Notes: generated by a model not told the origin, from the letters alone. A DNA stretch of 64,000 nt from Anodontia alba (GCA_964016985.1 OZ024827.1:54292684-54356683), one strand, 5' to 3'. Shown: positions 43,690 through 54,532, counted from the first letter of the stretch. Translations and numbers: made by a program.

Positions 43690-44185
43690 GTATCACTGTG
43701 GTATACCGGACAGTGGCTTCAAATGGAACTTGCGACTCTGTCCGACGGGTAATCGCATACTTGGGGTTTGGATTTCAGGCAGGTCACTTGTTTATTTTAT
43801 TTTTTTTATTGTTTTTGATTACAGCCAGCCCGTTTGGATGCTAGCAGAAACGAGATTAAATAATAATTGTTCACTCGTAATAGCAAAGTGCTGGAGAAAT
43901 GGCCTTTTAGTCGGGAGAGACTTTAAGACTCAATGGACGATCACGGCGAATATTGCGTTTTCACTTCGACTGAGCGTCAAGAAAATGTATTTTTCAATAA
44001 TTATCTCAGTCAAAACAAAGACCTGTTAGACCCTTAGAACGCGAAAACCATTTCCTTCGTCATATACAATCATTATTTAGCCCAGTTTCCCGGAAATATG
44101 ATTTTCGACGGATAAACAGTATAACACTGTCTTAGAGATGACTGTCCGCAGTCTTGTCTTAGATGCTTTTTTGACTGTCTGCAAA
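43690..44185 (+). repeat. Inverted-repeat pair R, left copy (~500 bp)
   Basis: Begins near TATCACTGTGGTATACCGGA, continues ACTTGGGGTTTGGATTTCAG, then TTTTTGATTACAGCCAGCCC and GTTTGGATGCTAGC. It ends after GACTGTCCGCAGTCTTG and GACTGTCTGCAAACTTG, two related motifs that can pair with nearby sequence. The right copy (50395-50945) is its reverse complement. A 99-codon open frame (43730-44029) has a counterpart in the other copy but substitutions look unconstrained. It is probably a dispersed non-autonomous element. Confidence 0.75.
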
Positions 44186-44254
44186 CTTGTGATTATAGGA
44201 GATACAAGTAGTGAGTATTTTTCAACTGGTTTTAACCAATTTATACCTAGTATC

Positions 44255-44345
44255 CCATAAAAGGGACAGTGGCAAACAATGTAGACCCAGATCAGACACT
44301 GCAGAACGCGGCGTCTGATCAGGGTCTACACTGTTTGCATTAAAT
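44255..44345. repeat. Dispersed palindromic repeat P2 copy
   Basis: Arms are AATGTAGACCCAGATCAGAC and GCGTCTGATCAGGGTCTACA, around a short GC-rich loop (ACTGCAGAACGCG). Outer sequence CAAACAATG / TGTTTGCATT extends the pairing. Confidence 0.8.
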
Positions 44346-44685
44346 ACATTGTTATGAAACATACTACTTATAAAACTCACAAGAAACACCTTTCTGCTGG
44401 AAATGGATCGGTCCAAAGAGATAAGGTAGAAGTGTCTATTTCAGCCATTTGTTTTATGGATACTGGTCTAGAGACATACCTAATGGCATTATCTCGTCAG
44501 AGTAACTACAAACGGGGATTAACTGGCATTTCTTCGTCTGTTTTGAAAAGGAGATCCTTTTGAAGCAAGGATATTGAATAAGATATGAATATACAAGGCT
44601 AGGTTTTATTGAGTGGTTATCAAAAATAGTTGCCGGCGACAAGGTATATTCCAAATGATCAAAAATAAGTTCTTTATCCCAAGGG

Positions 44686-45000
44686 GGCCGGCCTCGGTGG
44701 CTCAGTTGGATGCGCCGTCCGACTGGAGACCAGGAGGTCGCGGGTTCAACCCCCGCCGAGGTCGGCAACATTCTTTCGTGGAGATTGATCATGAAATATT
44801 TTCTACGGTCATTCTCTCCCTTCCGCTGATTCAAGAAGGGCAGTTGTCAGTTTCTGGCGAAAGAATGTGCACAATACTGGTTAACCGCTTAGAGGACTAA
44901 GCCTGCCCAGTAAACGTGTGGTTAGGTAAACTGACCGCGCTCGACATGACCCCATTGGGTTGACTGGGCCGTAAAACCTCAACACAAACAAACAAACAAA
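44686..45000 (+). mobile_element. tRNA-derived SINE S1, full length (315 bp)
   Basis: Starts GGCCGGCCTCGGTGGCTCAG, with A-box-like TGGCTCAGTTGG and B-box GGGTTCAACCCCC. It ends AAAACCTCAAC plus an (ACAA)n tail. Target-site duplication TTATCCCAAGGG flanks it (44674-44685 and 45001-45012). It is the best-preserved copy in the window. Open frames on either strand across it are not genes. Confidence 0.94.
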
Positions 45001-45012
45001 TTATCCCAAGGG

Positions 45013-45712
45013 ACCAGGAAATATTAACTGCACTGTGGGAAAGTACTGATAGAGGTTTAAGGCCCCCACACTGCACTGAACAATAGCTATATGTTCTGAA
45101 AATGATATCTTCTGTACAGCAAGTACACCAAACAAAATATATTCCACACTTTGTTGTACAGACTTCAGATCTCTCCCGAAAATGAAACTAAATATGTAGT
45201 TTGAATTGAGCCACGTCACGAGAAAATCTGTTTTGTCATAGGCGAACAGCAAAGGCGCAGATCAGTCCGCGCATCCGCGCAGTCTGATTAGCATATTAAA
45301 AGAGAGCGCAGTGTAAAATGTCTGTATGAATAGCTATAAATAACTTCTTTAAACCATAAATAGTGATGCAAGATTGATCAAACTATTCGCTACGTAGAAA
45401 GTAAATACTTGTAACTGTTTTAAAAATTGAAACTTTGAAGACCCTAACTGCCTTCTGTAGCCTCGCAAACCGGTTTGAGTCTTACATAGTAACAAACCCC
45501 TGAAGCTGATGTTTTCTCATGGTTTGGCTGGATTATGTTATTTCAAGTTGTTGTTAATTTTATATATATCTGAACAATCAGAGCTTGTCGCAATAAGTCA
45601 TTACAGGATTTGTGTACACTGTGGTCAGTCTCGTTATGGCATCTGTGAGATATGGCCATATAGACTATTGTGACAAATAGGTAAGTGTATACTTTTAAAT
45701 TAATAGACTTGT
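45013..45712. other. No gene recognised
   Basis: AT-rich. A small palindrome around CAGTCCGCGCATCCGCGCAGTCTG (two halves, 45264-45287) is the only structure seen. Similar GCGCGGATGCGC sequence occurs at 18198-18212. Confidence 0.45.
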
Positions 45713-45772
45713 TTGTTTTGTTTGTGTTGAGGTTTTACAGCCCAGTCAACCCAATTGGGTCATATCGAGCGC
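45713..45772 (-). mobile_element. SINE S1 3'-end fragment
   Basis: Only the tail and last ~45 bp of S1 are present: GTTTGTTTTGTTTGTGTTGA, GGTTTTACAGCCCAGTCAAC and CCAATTGGGTCATATCGAGC. The match stops abruptly at CGCA. Confidence 0.75.
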
Positions 45773-46003
45773 ATACCTTTATTGTTTACAGGTACATTAA
45801 ATTGTTTTTCTTGGAGACCGGGAGGAGTTTAATTATGCACCTCCCTTGGATGCGTTCATTTTTTAAATCGGTATTAAAGTTATACCGTCTTTATCCCAAG
45901 TTTTGGGATACCTTGTCTACTTACCATAATTGTGAAACGGTCCGTCCGTTCTACTACCTCTTGATGTTTCTGTAATATCGCTGTGTGTATGGCAAACAAT
46001 GTA

Positions 46004-46223
46004 CGGGCCCCCGTAGCCTAGCGGATAAGAGAGTTGACTCTTAATCCATTAGGTTTCTCACCGCTGTGGTTCGAGCCTCGCTCGGGTCATATGTGGGAAA
46101 GCCAAGTTCTGCTTACGGATGGTCAGGTGGTTTTTCTCCGGGTTCTCCGGTTTTCGCCCACCTTCGATGAACGATCGGCTCGATATAAGTGAAATATTCT
46201 TGAAAGGGCCGTAAAACCCAAAT

Positions 46224-46256
<33 letters not shown>
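46004..46256 (+). mobile_element. tRNA-derived SINE S3, full length, inserted in a palindromic repeat
   Basis: The head reads CGGGCCCCCGTAGCCTAGCG then GATAAGAG (A-box-like) and TGTGGTTCGAGCCTCG (B-box). The body contains TTTTTCTCCGGGTTCTCCGG and TCGCCCACC, and the 3' end CGTAAAACCCAAATC is followed by a ~30-A tail. The CCGGGTTCTCCGG and ATATAAGTGAAATATTCTTG blocks resemble conserved central domains of metazoan SINEs. A 15-bp target duplication ATGGCAAACAATGTA lies at 45989-46003 and 46257-46271. Confidence 0.93.
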
Positions 46257-46261
<5 letters not shown>

Positions 46262-46345
46262 AAACAATGTAGACCCTGATCAGATGCCGCGTACTGCGGC
46301 GTCTGATCTGTGTCTACAATGTTTACAAACGTCTTACTGTCCCAA
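46257..46345. repeat. Dispersed palindromic repeat P2 copy
   Basis: Arms are GTAGACCCTGATCAGATGCC and GGCGTCTGATCTGTGTCTAC with a GCGTACTGC loop. It was split by SINE S3 just left of its first arm. Confidence 0.85.
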
Positions 46346-47159
46346 TACTTAGGGTTATTACGGTAATTACTTTCATTTCTAACAAACACTCATTGAATTT
46401 GAGAAAATCCTAATGTTATGCGCATTGCTTGATGAATATACAACAAACATAGTCTTGAGATTTCTTGCTACACTCCTTTTTTTTCTTTTCTTTTTTTTTT
46501 TTTTTTTTTCTCTATTATTTTACCTTTTGTTTTCAAATGGTTGAATGCCGGATAGAGAGGATAAAAGTATACTTCAAGAGTCATCTCTCTTACTCATTTA
46601 CTTTCCTAAGAATCCTGATCCACTTGTGAAGCATTTGGTACTTTTGTCATTTATTATATCACTGTTTAATTTAGTTTTACGGTCCAGTCAACACTGTCTA
46701 CTCATCATACCATATAAGCACACCAAATCTTGTAAAACCCTACATTGGCTCAAATAGTTTTCGAGATATCTTGCTGACAAGATTTAGTTATCATTATATT
46801 ACAAGCGGCATAATTCCGTAAAAATCTGTGACAATTACATGCATATACAAAATTTACAACCGACTGCGTTAACCAGGCGCATTAGAGTGCCAATGTAATA
46901 GGAACGCTTTTCAACCAAATTTATGAATAGACTGAGCTATTTTGATAGTGTCATTTGCTCACATTTAGACCACGCCCGGCCTCCACGAAAAACATTCACT
47001 ATATTCCTGCGTTTTTCACGGGTATTTCGGTAGCATTTCGGTATTTCAGTAAGTCGTGTGACCGCCTATAAGACCTTCTAGAGCTGGGGTTTTGATTTTG
47101 CATACATCGCTCCTGGGAACAAGTGGAGCTACTTTCACTTTTTCTGTTGTTGGTTCACT

Positions 47160-47890
47160 GTATATGAAACCTTCATTTTCTTAATCGTATTTAAGTTATA
47201 CAGTATTTATCCTAAGTTTTCGGATGCTTCAACTTCTTACCATACTTGTTTAAAATTTGGAATAGTCTACCACCTCTTGATGCGTCTGTTATATTGCGTA
47301 CTGTGGCGTCTGATCTGGGTCTACACTGTTTACAAAGGCTTATCTGTCTCAATACTTAGAGTTTTTACGGTAATTACTTCACCTCAAACAAACACTCCTT
47401 GAATTTCAGTAAAGCCTATCTAAATGGCACTAATCTAAATCTTCTACGCATTGCTTGATGAACATACAGCGGAATCTTTTAAAAGATTTCTTGCTATGCT
47501 TCGTTTTCCTTCTGCAAATGGTAGAATGTCGGACTGAGAGGATACTTCAAGAGTCGTCTCTCCTGGGAGCGTATTCATTTACTTTCTCAAGATTCGTCGA
47601 GCCTCTTGGGAAGTGTTTTTGTACTTTAGTAATTTCTTTTAGATTTTTTGTTTGGGTTGGTTTAATGGTCCAGTCAACACTACTAGGGTCATGTCAGGCC
47701 GGTCGAGTAATCTACTAATCATATAAGCATACCAAGTTTCGGTTAGGCCCTGCTTTAGCTCAAATAGTTACCGAGATAGCTTGCTGACAACATTTCATAA
47801 TCATGTTACAAGCGGCATAACCCCATTAAAATTTAGTTAATTGGGTAATTGACTCATCATTCCCAATCAGCATACCAAGTGTCAAGGTTC
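47160..47890 (+). repeat. Local duplication D, copy 2
   Basis: Parallel to 45820-46900 but without SINE S3 and with only the right half of the P2 palindrome (ACTGTGGCGTCTGATCTGGG). It also carries a SINE S1 tail remnant (AATGGTCCAGTCAACACTAC, 47653-47672). The S1 remnant is present in both copies, so it predates the duplication, whereas S3 came later. Confidence 0.7.
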
Positions 47891-48735
47891 TAAATCAAAC
47901 ACGTTTCGAGATACCTTGCTGACTAGAGTCTATCGTGTCAGTCAAAAAAGGGCAAAACTCAGGAACTACGTCAGACGGAAACCATACGAGTGTTTTTTTT
48001 TTTTTTTGTTGTTGTTTTTTTGTTTTGTTTTGTTTTTTCTGATTCTTTATACAAAATTTCAATATCCTATCTCTATGCAAAGTGTGTAGAACGAATGAAA
48101 GAACGAACAAACTACCCAAATACAATACACTCCTCCGACATCTTGTCATTCTTTCTGTCGTTCCTTTCTTTGATTTTCTTAATTATGTAATTCATAGTTC
48201 TGATGGATGTCTAACTCTGAATGGAGTAGTCCTGAGCCCGAGCTCTTGGACAGGTGCTAGGACTGACACTATATGTACATGAAATAATGTATTTCTGACA
48301 AAGAAGAATATCCCTAAAATCAGAAATGAGCTTGTCCAGTCTATAAGGAAGAAGATTTTATTTTGTAAAAGCGGGTTAATCTATATTGTTGAGGTCGACG
48401 ATGAAATATGTCGGACACATCTGTAACAAATGTATATACAAAATTTACAATGGACTGCGTCTACCGGACGTAGTCGTTCATTTCGAGTATAATAACAGTT
48501 ACTGTGCTCATATTTAGGCCAAATTTAGGAATAGTATATTTTAACGTTTCCAAGGACCGTATTCCTCGTCTTCTGCAGAAGAGATTATGCAAGAGAGACT
48601 ATTCTAGTTGTATATTAAATGGTAAAATAAATGTAAAGGTAGAACACTAAGCCGCCTTTATTCCACAAAGGCTTTCTGCGCTATACATACAGCAGACGAA
48701 ATGTAAAGAATGCCGGACAAATAGATAGATAGATA
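47891..48735. other. No gene recognised; T-rich tract and GATA microsatellite at the end
   Basis: A T/G tract at 47991-48036 causes lysine-rich minus-strand frames. ATAGATAGATAGATA at 48721-48735 is the insertion site of the next element. Confidence 0.45.
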
Positions 48736-49755
48736 CAGTGTAGCTCCAATATATCGCGGTATTGCGGGTCCATAACCCTGAAACCGCGATGTGGTCGGAG
48801 CGCGATATAAGTCCCGACATGTACCATGCATGTATAACGGCGTGCATAACACTCGCTCGGTTTGTCGCTGTGGTAGTTTGCTGAGACATCACGGATAAAT
48901 GGCATTCAGTTATGTTGTCACCATATTTCCTAATTAAAATTGGATTAGAATTGCTCAATGGAATAATTTACAATGGTGTGCTATGTCTAACAAGTAATTC
49001 CAATCGAAACCAGCTGATAAACTACGTTTGAAAACAAGAAATCATCGGATTGACAATTTAGGACGCCATTTTGGATACTCTGGCGAAGGGAAGTTACTCC
49101 ATTGTGCTAAGATAACTTGAGTTGCTTCCCTTCGCTTATATTGCGGGCGCAAAAAAAAAAAACAAAGTTAATTTCTTTTTATTTATTTTTTTATTGTTTG
49201 TTTTTTTTTTGACGCAGTTGTTTTCTTCTGAAATATTTATATCTACAGAAGTGTAAAATAAGCGGACTACGATCTGTGTATGTTGGACAGAAACATCGTA
49301 AGACTACTGTCTTGTAAAATTTGCTGGTGTTGAAAAGGAGGTGGACCGTTTTCCCCTGCTGAGCAAATTTAGTTTGTGGGCATCATTGACTCATTGAGCA
49401 TTGAGTAGATCTATGTACTAAATGATGATAATGATTACGACGATTACGGCGATATAATTTTTTGTTTGCCAATTATCATCAACGTGTGCGCTGATTGACA
49501 CTAAGTGGATTGTTTATCATATAATACTTGACGCGCGACTTAGCGTCGGGATAGGCGCGAAAAATCAATTACCGGAGGCGGAACGCTTTTTTTTTTTTTT
49601 TTCTGAAGTTAAATAAAACAACAAACATTTTATGTTTTTAAATTTTTTCTTTTTTTTTTTTTTTTTTTGCTTTTGGAAAATTTGGGAGCCATGGCCTATT
49701 CGCGATATACTGGATTTCGCGAAATAACGGACCGCGATGTATTGGAGCTACACTG
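48736..49755. mobile_element. Non-autonomous pogo/Tigger-like DNA element (1020 bp) in a GATA microsatellite
   Basis: The terminal inverted repeats begin CAGTGTAGCTCCAATAYATC then GCGGT on both ends (left 48736, right ends 49755), 24 of 25 positions matching. A TA dinucleotide flanks each end (48734-48735, 49756-49757). A subterminal CGCGATATA motif recurs inside both ends. TA target and CAGT(G/A)...TCGCG-type ends fit the pogo/Tigger branch of Tc1/mariner. There is no transposase frame, and the middle is AT-rich. Outside it both flanks are GATAGATA, so the pre-insertion site was a GATA microsatellite. Confidence 0.85.
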
Positions 49756-49869
49756 TAGATAGATATTCCCATATATGTGGGTTGAAGATCTTGTTGGACA
49801 CACTCTCTTTCGTTGCTTCCAGGAACCGATATATTCGTATAAAGAGCTGCACATTACCAGCATTCTTGA

Positions 49870-50048
49870 GATTTGGTTATCACAAGGTTTCTAGACCCTT
49901 CTCACCTTTTTATTGGTTCAAGACGGGCAATTTTAGCATGTGGTCAATGGCCAAATAATGGGTACTAAGTATACATAAACTGACCACGCCCGAAATGACT
50001 TAAAATGGGTCAATGGGTCGTAGAACATCAACACAACAACAACAACAA
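49870..50048 (+). mobile_element. SINE S1 remnant, 3' half
   Basis: Diverged match to the last ~180 bp of S1: TATTGGTTCAAGACGGGCAA, TAAACTGACCACGCCCGAAA, TGGGTCAATGGGTCGTAGAA, CATCAACAC and a (CAA)n tail. The head is missing. Confidence 0.65.
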
Positions 50049-50394
50049 AATCTCAACAGAACTTTCAAGAAACATTTGTATGAGGGGTAGCTGGTCGAGC
50101 TAATAAGCAGTGCCTCAGTACGGTCTTAAATCACTTATCATGTTAGTAACATGTGTTTTGAATATGTTTGAATGTAAATTCAACTTTTGTGATCGATAGT
50201 GTTTTCGATACTTGAAATTAAGTGATACTGCATATTTGACTGAATAAAAGCTTTTTTTATTTAAATTTGATTTTATGCATTTAATTGTATTTCACCGACA
50301 TAGCCTTGTAGATGCGACTAACTATGTCTCTAGACGAGTATCCATAAGACTGCAGTCGCATAAAGCATTAAAATCAATTGATAACTACTGACCG

Positions 50395-50945
50395 GCTGTA
50401 ATTTTATAGTCGCAAGTTTGCGGACAGTCAATAAAGCACTGGTGACAACTATTGATTACGTACAGTAGCAAGACTGCGGACAGTCGTGCCGAAGACAGTG
50501 TACAACTGTTTATTCATTGAAAATCATAAATCGGGTAAATTGTGCTACATAGTTGTTGTACAAGGCGAGGGAAATAAATTTTGCTCTCAAAAGGTCAAAT
50601 ATCCTTTCTTTTGACTGGGATAATTATTAGAAAACAAATTTTATTGATGCTTCCTTGAAGTGAAAAAGATATATTTGCCGTGATCGACCCAGACATCTTT
50701 GAGTCTCTCCTGTCTAAAAGACCCTTTCTCTCGCATTTAGCTATTATGAGGGAACAGTTATTACCTAATCTCGTTTCGGCTAGCATCCAAACGGGCTGGC
50801 TGTAATCAAAAACAATAAAAAAAGATAAAATAAACAAGTGATCTACCTGAAATCCAAACCCCAAGTATGCGATTACCCTTCGGACAGAGTTGCAAGTTCC
50901 GTTTGAAGCCACTGTCCGGTATACCACAGTGAGTATGAATGAGAT
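50395..50945 (-). repeat. Inverted-repeat pair R, right copy
   Basis: Reverse complement of 43690-44185: GCTAGCATCCAAACGGGCTG, GCTGTAATCAAAAACAATAA, CTGAAATCCAAACCCCAAGT and GAAGCCACTGTCCGGTATAC. It also has AAGTTTGCGGACAGTC and AGACTGCGGACAGTC, two copies of a motif pairing with GACTGTCCGCAGTC in the left copy. A 110-codon minus-strand frame (50595-50927) reads FDYSQPVWMLAETRL, as in the left copy. Confidence 0.75.
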
Positions 50946-52190
50946 TTAAAAGCAGATTAAAAACATTATTACTTTCTACGGCCTTAAGTGACTACATTAT
51001 TGAAGTAGTCAAGAATAAATAATTATATTTCCAAACGCTTTATGTAGCTTTGAAATTTCTGCAGTTGCTTCAATTAATGAAATAGAAGTTATAAACGAGT
51101 GTAGAAAAAAATGTGTATAAAAATAATTTCCACAATACAGTGTCAAAATCCGACTGGTTCTATAGCATTACGATTATCAGCAGACGCTTTGAGTTATAGT
51201 ATCTGATATGCTTCTGATGAACTGAGATGAAAGCGCCAGGTGAATCATTCTGTTTCTCGCCAGTTTTCAATTCGCGAGATTTGGTAACTTTGGCACGGAT
51301 CAGCTGAGAGACATGGGTAGGACACAGAGGTTAGTTTCATGCGTGTTATCTATAGGCGTTCAGGCCAACATTGCCTGCTGTCGTTGACGTCGGCTTCGCT
51401 GGCGTTGGCCATGCCCGTATAAAATAAAAAAAATTAAAGTGTGTTCCGGTAATTACCAGTTAAGGTGTTTCAGTATTTCTACGAACCCGAAATGGCAGTA
51501 CGTACGTATTTACTGTCCTTTCGACATCAGTCGGAAAGACGATTTTTGCTTGGCGTTTTATTTTAAATGAAAATATTTTGTTCAGATTGACCATATCTTA
51601 TCAGAAACCATTTGTCTTTTCTGTTTCTGTGTTTTGTTCTCAAATATTTACCCTAAAATTAAATTTATGGCCAAAAATTGGTCTGACCTATGCAATTTCT
51701 ATAGTAAAGTGATTTTTTTGGAATTTTTGTCTAAGAGAATATTTTTAACTTTTCTTTGCTGAAAGTGAATTATTGATGTTTCACAACAATACTGTAAAAA
51801 TTTCAGAAAAATTGAACAAGCGAAACTTGTTGAAAATCTGCCTCCAAGTTACCTACCCAACAGATTTCTGCATAATTTACATCCATTTTTACTATGGGAA
51901 AAAGTGAAAATACTTGATTTTTTTTAAAACCAATGATTAGAATAAAACTTTTTGTGCATAGGTAGTTATGACAAATGGTTTTGCATTAAATCATGACAGA
52001 AGTTAGCAAATTAACTTCATCTGTGTAAAGCACCAAGCGAAAGCACAGTAGACGGTACACAGGGGACCGAGACAGTTCACTGATAAGACAGGTCACCGAC
52101 ATGATGTATTTTGGAGATAGTTCACTGACAAAATTGGAGACAGTTCATCGACAGATTTGAAGACAGTTCGCTGACAAAAAAATGTATATA
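50946..52190. other. No gene recognised; short GACAGTTCACTGAC-type repeats near the end
   Basis: Mostly AT-rich sequence. At 52070-52175 the words ACAGTTCACTGA, TAGTTCACTGACA, CAGTTCATCGACA and CAGTTCGCTGACA recur every 25-35 bp, a small degenerate tandem just before the mariner element. Confidence 0.5.
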
Positions 52191-52192
52191 TA

Positions 52193-53454
52193 CGAGGGGA
52201 GTTCAATAAGTTCGTAGAACTCGGGGTTAACTCACAGATTGGTAGATGGTTTCAACAATATTTTTCAATATAATCCCCCCTTTACTTCAATGCATTTGGC
52301 CCACTTTTCTTTTAAGCAGTCTATGCCTTTGAAATAAAAGTCGTCTATTTGGTCCTCAAACCAAGCCTCTGTAGCAGCCTTGAGCTCATCATCGTCCCGA
52401 AATCTCGTTCCACGCAAGTGGGACTTCAAATTTCGAAACAGATAATAATCACTTGGGGCCAGGTCTGGACTGTATGGCGGGTAATTTAACTACTCGAACT
52501 TGCACTCACGAATAGCCGCTTGTGCAACTCTGCATTATCATGCAAAAGAAGGACACCAGCAGCTAGCTTCATTTTTCTTTAACAGCAACCCTTAATTGTT
52601 TAATGACATTGGCATAGTATTCTCCTGTAACTGAAGTACCAGCAGGCTTGTAATCTATTAATATAATCCCTTTGGAGTCCCAAAACACCGTGGCCATTAC
52701 CTTGCTGGCTGATGGTTGGGTACGAAATTTCTTAGGTGGGGGTGAGCCAGGGTGCTTCCATTGCATGGACTCTTTTTTAGCATCTGGGTCCCAATGCTTC
52801 ATCTCCTGTTACAAGACGAGTGTGAAAGTCTTCTGGATTGGCATTGTACACTTCCAGAAGTTCTTGACTTGACTCCACCCTTTGCTGACGATCTTGCATG
52901 TTCAGGTTTCTGGGTACCCACCTGGCAGATACTTTTGACATGCCTAAATGTTCATGGATTATAATGTAAACACTTCCATTAGAAATACCACATTCTGAAG
53001 CAAGTTTGGCATCTTTGATTCAGCGATTGTTTAGCACAAGTCTCTCAACACGGTCGATCATCTCCTGACTGATGACATCAGCAGGGCGACCTGGCCTTGT
53101 GTCATCTTCTAAGGAGTCTCGTCCACGTTTAAATTCTGCTGACCACTTTGCCACTGTGGAATACTTTGGGCTAGTATCACCATACACATCAGCCATGTGC
53201 CTATGGATTTCTTTGGCCTTTGCACCCTCCTTAGTGAGGAACTTTATGACTGCTCTGAACTCAATATTCTGACTTTCCATTTTTGCCTATGGGTATATGT
53301 TTTCAAACAAAAAGTAAGAGCAAAAAATGTACGTGTTGACTGAACGGCTGTTATCATTCAACTGACAAAGGTTTACACTGCACAAAAATGAAAAAAGAAA
53401 TCTTGAATTGTATAGAAAAATAGCGAGTTCTACGATCTTATTGAATTCCCCTCG
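52193..53454 (-). mobile_element. mariner DNA transposon, decayed (1262 bp)
   Basis: Terminal inverted repeats CGAGGGGARTTCAATAAGWT then CGTAGAACTCG (two mismatches over 31 bp) are flanked by TA. Minus-strand transposase pieces begin at ATG 53280 (MESQNIEFRAVIKFL) with a helix-turn-helix region (YSTVAKWSAEFKRGRDSLED, GRPADV). A TGA follows RLVLNNR at 53020-53022, then decayed sequence to LVTGDE and, after a small deletion that also shifts frame, HWDPDAKKESMQWKHPGSPP and SKVMATVFWDSKGIILIDY (52569-52802). Further left are LLLHDNAELHK and YSPDLAPSDYYLF, the second and third catalytic Asp regions. Several stops and shifts make it inactive. Confidence 0.9.
53020..53280 (-). pseudogene. mariner transposase N-terminal DNA-binding part
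   Basis: An 86-codon frame from ATG 53280 carries the paired-type helix-turn-helix of mariner transposases and the GRP linker (RPGRPADVI). It ends at an in-frame TGA. The rest of the protein is spread over other frames to about 52270. Confidence 0.85.
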
Positions 53455-53533
53455 TATATATGGTAATAAAGGGAAGAAATTTGTTAAAACTAATATCTTT
53501 ATCTAATATGTTGTAAATGAACGGCTACGTAAA

Positions 53534-53652
53534 CATCCCAGTAAGCATTCTACATAAATCTATAGCGGGCCGTTATCGGCCCGTCTCATGACGGGTAGCT
53601 GACAGGCCGATAATGGCCCGCTATAGATTTATAAAGAATGCTAGCTGGGATG
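53534..53652. mobile_element. 119-bp hairpin MITE
   Basis: Near-perfect foldback. The left arm is CATCCCAGTAAGCATTCTAC, ATAAATCTATAGCGGGCC and GTTATCGGCCCGTC. The right arm is the inverse, with GGCCGATAATGGCCCGCTAT, AGATTTATAAAGAATGCT and AGCTGGGATG. The arms are about 50 bp with a loop of about 18 bp containing CATGACGGGTAGC. No target duplication is obvious. It lies 80 bp from the mariner element. Confidence 0.85.
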
Positions 53653-54244
53653 CATGCCCTGTGTGTTCAGGGGCATATAAGTAAACATTGGTCAAAATCA
53701 AACTAAACATCCAATGATTCTATAAGTGGGCAAAGTAGGTCCTGAACAGACTGTGCAGATCCGCAGGTTGATCTAACTCTTTGCTGTCTGCATTTGCCCC
53801 AAAGCAGCTCCGTTTGCATTTATGCACATAACTAAGTATGTACATGTATGGATGTATCTGTTAATTTACATAATTATTATCTGTACAATTTAGTTCATGT
53901 ATGAGCTATACCTTATATGACATGTTCATAAAATGGGTTGTTCACTTGGCCCTCTGTAATTAACAAGGAATCAAAGGAATCTTCAAGCAAGAGGTAATTC
54001 TTTGACTGCAAATGCGCAAACTGATATATGTTTATTTATTCACAGACTATATACACGTCATGTTGTACATTTTCTTTCATTGAGGCTCGTGGCCTGCGAA
54101 AATTGTCTTCGGTTTAAATATTTAGCCCTCTGGTTTGGTTACATATCATAAACTCTAAATATTAGAGCGCCTTAACTGCTTACTGTATTAGATTTTGAAC
54201 AAGTCTCTTCTAGTACATGTTGATGTCTACAACAATGCTGGGTG
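53653..54244. other. No gene recognised
   Basis: AT-rich sequence without a unit or domain I can name. Confidence 0.45.
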
Positions 54245-54315
54245 AATGGCAAACAGTGTAGACCCTGATCAGATGCTGCATTCCGTGGCATCTTATCTGG
54301 GTCTGCACTTTTCAC
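54245..54315. repeat. Dispersed palindromic repeat P2 copy
   Basis: Reads GGCAAACAGTGTAGACCCTG, ATCAGATGCTGC, then GTGGCATCTTATCTGGGTCT and GCACTTT. It shares GGGTTATTATGGTA with the outer part of other copies. Confidence 0.75.
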
Positions 54316-54532
54316 TCAGGCATTTTTTAGGGTTATTATGGTAGACATTAGTGGTGCCATATTTAGTATGACCGTCAGTAACGACCCTGATCAGTGAGTG
54401 CTAATGTACACTATCAAGTCAAAGTACTTTTATTCTCTCAAAAGTCAAGCCTTACATGACATCAGCGGAAATGGAAATACAAAGTTGCAGTTAGGACAGT
54501 TACCGTAATTTCATATATATAATAACTGTGGG

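Larger units (their letters stand above)
45820..46900 (+). repeat. Local duplication D, copy 1 (interrupted by SINE S3)
   Basis: Shares order and sequence with 47160-47890: AAGTTATAC...TTTATCC(C/T)AAGTTTT, TCTACYACCTCTTGATG, a P2 palindrome, GTCTCAATACTTAG/GTCCCAATACTTAGGG, TTACGGTAATTACTT, TGCGCATTGCTTGATGAA, AGATTTCTTGCTA, ACTTCAAGAGTC, a remnant of SINE S1 (GGTCCAGTCAACACT) and ACAAGCGGCATAA. Divergence is substantial, so the duplication is old. Confidence 0.7.

Noticed and set aside
43730..44029. Conserved ~100-codon frame shared by the two inverted copies (also 50595-50927), possibly a novel small protein or exon with an acceptor-like TTTTTGATTACAG
   Set aside because: Comparing codons by eye over about 210 bp gives roughly 20 amino-acid-changing and 8 silent differences, about what unconstrained sequence gives. 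Only the first 15 codons are unusually alike. It is better explained as a dispersed repeat.
44700..44775. True tRNA gene at the start of SINE S1 (also 23510-23599 minus and 46008-46090)
   Set aside because: Each tRNA-like segment is joined to a conserved SINE body and tail and flanked by target duplications, and the same unit recurs. They are SINE heads, not functional tRNA genes.
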